DNA of 41,154 nt from Candidatus Planktophila lacus (GTDB lineage Bacteria > Pseudomonadota > Gammaproteobacteria > Steroidobacterales > Steroidobacteraceae): positions 1 to 41,154 of the forward strand of contig CALQLF020000022.1 of assembly GCA_943331345.2 (NCBI GenBank), written 5' to 3'. Positions 40,269 to 41,154 of this stretch are shown here, piece by piece. Each line of letters opens with the position of its first letter. Within the stretch, counting starts at the first letter, position 1. The position numbers and the translations under genes are program-made. Below the pieces are notes generated by a model that saw only the letters and a program-made list of their open reading frames with translations, did no database searches and had not been told where the DNA came from.

Positions 40269-40631
40269 CTTCCTGTTCCTCGTTAATGGGACAGAACCAC
40301 TGCCACCGCCCCGCTTTCGCGGACCGGACGCCAGGGCACTGCCCTCCACCACACCGACTGCAATTGGCCGGCGCTGAATAAGTTTTCCCGGCCCCGCTAG
40401 GCGGCAGCCGGAACCCGTTTCCCCCGGGAAGCCTTACCGCGGAAAACCCGCGAGACCGACCACCCGTTCAAAACGACCTTGGGGACCTTGTCCGACCTGC
40501 CGGTGGTCTCGGCAACTCAGTTGCCGACGGACCGGAAGGGTTACCCGTTCAAAGGGCCCCGAAGAGCCGCGTACTCTAGGCGAAACCCCTGGAGTACGCA
40601 AGCCCCGTTCCAACTATTTTTATAGACCGGC
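40269..40631 (-). promoter_or_regulatory. Structured intergenic leader between rpsJ and rplC
   Basis: 363 nt without a gene, where the E. coli gap is a few dozen. On the minus strand it holds, in order: an AT-rich tract (40611-40624), a promoter (40573-40601), a C(UUCG)G hairpin (40555-40568), an 11-nt direct repeat TTTGAACGGGT (40543-40553 and 40462-40472), a palindrome with 9-nt arms (40509-40527), a CGCGG/CCGCG hairpin (40438-40452), a GC stem (40388-40411), a GGGCA/TGCCC dyad (40334-40344) and a CCGC-GAAA-GCGG tetraloop hairpin (40311-40322). No short coding frame with a good start is seen. It looks like a leader RNA, perhaps for r-protein autoregulation. Confidence 0.6.
40573..40601 (-). 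promoter_or_regulatory. Promoter for rplC and the rest of the S10 operon
   Basis: TTGCGT (40596-40601) and TAGAGT (40573-40578), 17 nt apart. Upstream at 40611-40624 is an AT-rich tract like an UP element, and the discriminator after the -10 is GC-rich (ACGCGG), as at stringently controlled promoters. An inverted repeat, GCGTACTC at 40592-40599 and GAGTACGC at 40569-40576, overlaps both boxes. Confidence 0.6.
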
Positions 40632-40943
40632 TCAGTTGAGCTTGATCTGCACGTCCACGCCAGCCGGCAGCTCGAGCTTCATGAGCGCGTCTACCGTCTT
40701 GTCGGTGGGGTTCAGGATGTCCATGAGCCGCTTGTGGGTGCGGATCTCGAACTGGTCACGGGCGTCCTTGTCGCCGTGGGGGGCGACGAGCACGGTAAAG
40801 CGCTCCATCTTCGTCGGCAGCGGGACCGGTCCCCGGACCGTGGCGCCCGTGCGCTTGGCGGTCTCGACGATCTCGCGAGCCGAGGTGTCAATGAGGCGGT
40901 GATCGAATGCCTTTAGGCGGATGCGGATATTCTGATTAGCCAT
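40632..40943 (-). CDS. rpsJ: 30S ribosomal protein S10
   Basis: 103 residues, same as E. coli. Starts [20 protein letters not shown]; landmarks [17 protein letters not shown] and [14 protein letters not shown]10 also pairs with NusB and NusG in antitermination. The Shine-Dalgarno AGGAG is 21 nt from the ATG with a hairpin between (40950-40963). Linked to tuf rather than closely to rplC. Confidence 0.98.
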   Translation of the reverse strand: MANQNIRIRLKAFDHRLIDTSAREIVETAKRTGATVRGPVPLPTKMERFTVLVAPHGDKDARDQFEIRTHKRLMDILNPTDKTVDALMKLELPAGVDVQIKLN

Positions 40944-40949
40944 GTTGCC

Positions 40950-40963
40950 GGGCCCTGGGGCCC
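40950..40963 (-). promoter_or_regulatory. Hairpin between Shine-Dalgarno and rpsJ start
   Basis: AGGAG (40965-40969) is followed by one base, then GGGCCC-CA-GGGCCC, then GGCAAC and ATG. Raw spacing is 21 nt; with the stem folded, 7 nt. The innermost pairs must open for a normal loop. Confidence 0.55.
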
Positions 40964-40982
40964 TCTCCTGTCGCTTCGGCCT

Positions 40983-41001
40983 CCCGGGCGGTACGCCCGG
41001 G
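40983..41001. other. Strong hairpin between tuf and rpsJ
   Basis: CCCGGGCG, a 3-nt loop and CGCCCGGG: a perfect 8-bp stem in the 139-nt gap. No T-tract follows, so read-through to rpsJ is likely. A 12-bp palindrome CTCTTTAAAGAG (41027-41038) lies nearer to tuf. Confidence 0.5.
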
Positions 41002-41082
41002 CCTGCCGCCCGTTACCGGCCAGACTCTCTTTAAAGAGCCCAGCCGCGGGTAGGTTGCTGTGGTTCTACTCGTTACCGCTGC

Positions 41083-41154
41083 TTAGGCGACAATCTTCGA
41101 GACGACGCCGGCGCCTACGGTCTTGCCACCTTCACGGATGGCGAAGCGCAGGCC
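41083..41154 (-). CDS. tuf: Elongation factor Tu, C-terminal end (window-truncated)
   Basis: The last 23 residues, GLRFAIREGGKTVGAGVVSK then IVA and TAA. This is the well-conserved end of EF-Tu domain 3. The rest lies outside the window. Its place before rpsJ is the standard str-S10 junction. Confidence 0.93.
   Translation of the reverse strand, partial: GLRFAIREGGKTVGAGVVSKIVA

Noticed and set aside
40269-40352. Upstream in-frame extension of rplC
   Set aside because: Low-complexity Gly/Arg/Ser text without L3 similarity; the ATG at 40268 has a purine-rich tract before it.

Overview
The window is core chromosome from a GC-rich gammaproteobacterium. Several gene orders point there: leuS-lptE, miaB-phoH-like-ybeY-corC-lnt, ssb-MFS-uvrA, and one complete str/S10/spc/alpha ribosomal cluster ending in rplQ. 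The family (for example a xanthomonad or a Nevskia/Steroidobacter relative) cannot be fixed from sequence alone. I see no phage, insertion sequence, CRISPR array, tRNA or rRNA.

Layout. 1-1727 (+): the end of a biotin-dependent carboxyltransferase subunit, then a HAD-IIA phosphatase. 1738-6305 (-): leuS, lptE, a small HExxH protein and a Tat-type lipoprotein alpha/beta hydrolase; holA, which follows lptE in E. coli, is missing here. 6448-12359 (+): a complete RND efflux operon of adaptor, pump and outer-membrane channel. 12356-17700 (-): miaB, phoH-like (ybeZ), ybeY, corC and lnt, mostly overlapping or nearly abutting. 17743-18780 (+): a TraB/GumN-family protein that has lost its metal-binding motifs. 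18824-20652 (-): ssb and an MFS transporter, divergent from uvrA (20732-23560, +). 23564-26477: a GNAT acetyltransferase, a tiny Ala-rich lipoprotein with its own promoter and terminator, pepQ (+) and mscL. 26703-41154 (-): rplQ back through rpsJ to the 3' end of tuf, closed by a hairpin terminator at 26590-26616.

Working together. The ribosomal block encodes 27 r-proteins plus SecY, RpoA and EF-Tu. Lnt, LptE, the efflux lipoproteins and the small lipoprotein all concern the cell envelope. YbeY and MiaB act on RNA. SSB and UvrA act on DNA.

Most of the window is ordinary housekeeping, and I found no convincing new multi-gene system. The best candidates for a second look are the 363-nt gap between rpsJ and rplC, which holds a promoter overlapped by an inverted repeat and a chain of hairpins; two genes (rpsJ and the TraB/GumN gene) in which a hairpin fills an over-long gap between Shine-Dalgarno and start codon; the motif-less TraB/GumN protein; and the HExxH plus Tat-lipoprotein hydrolase pair behind lptE.
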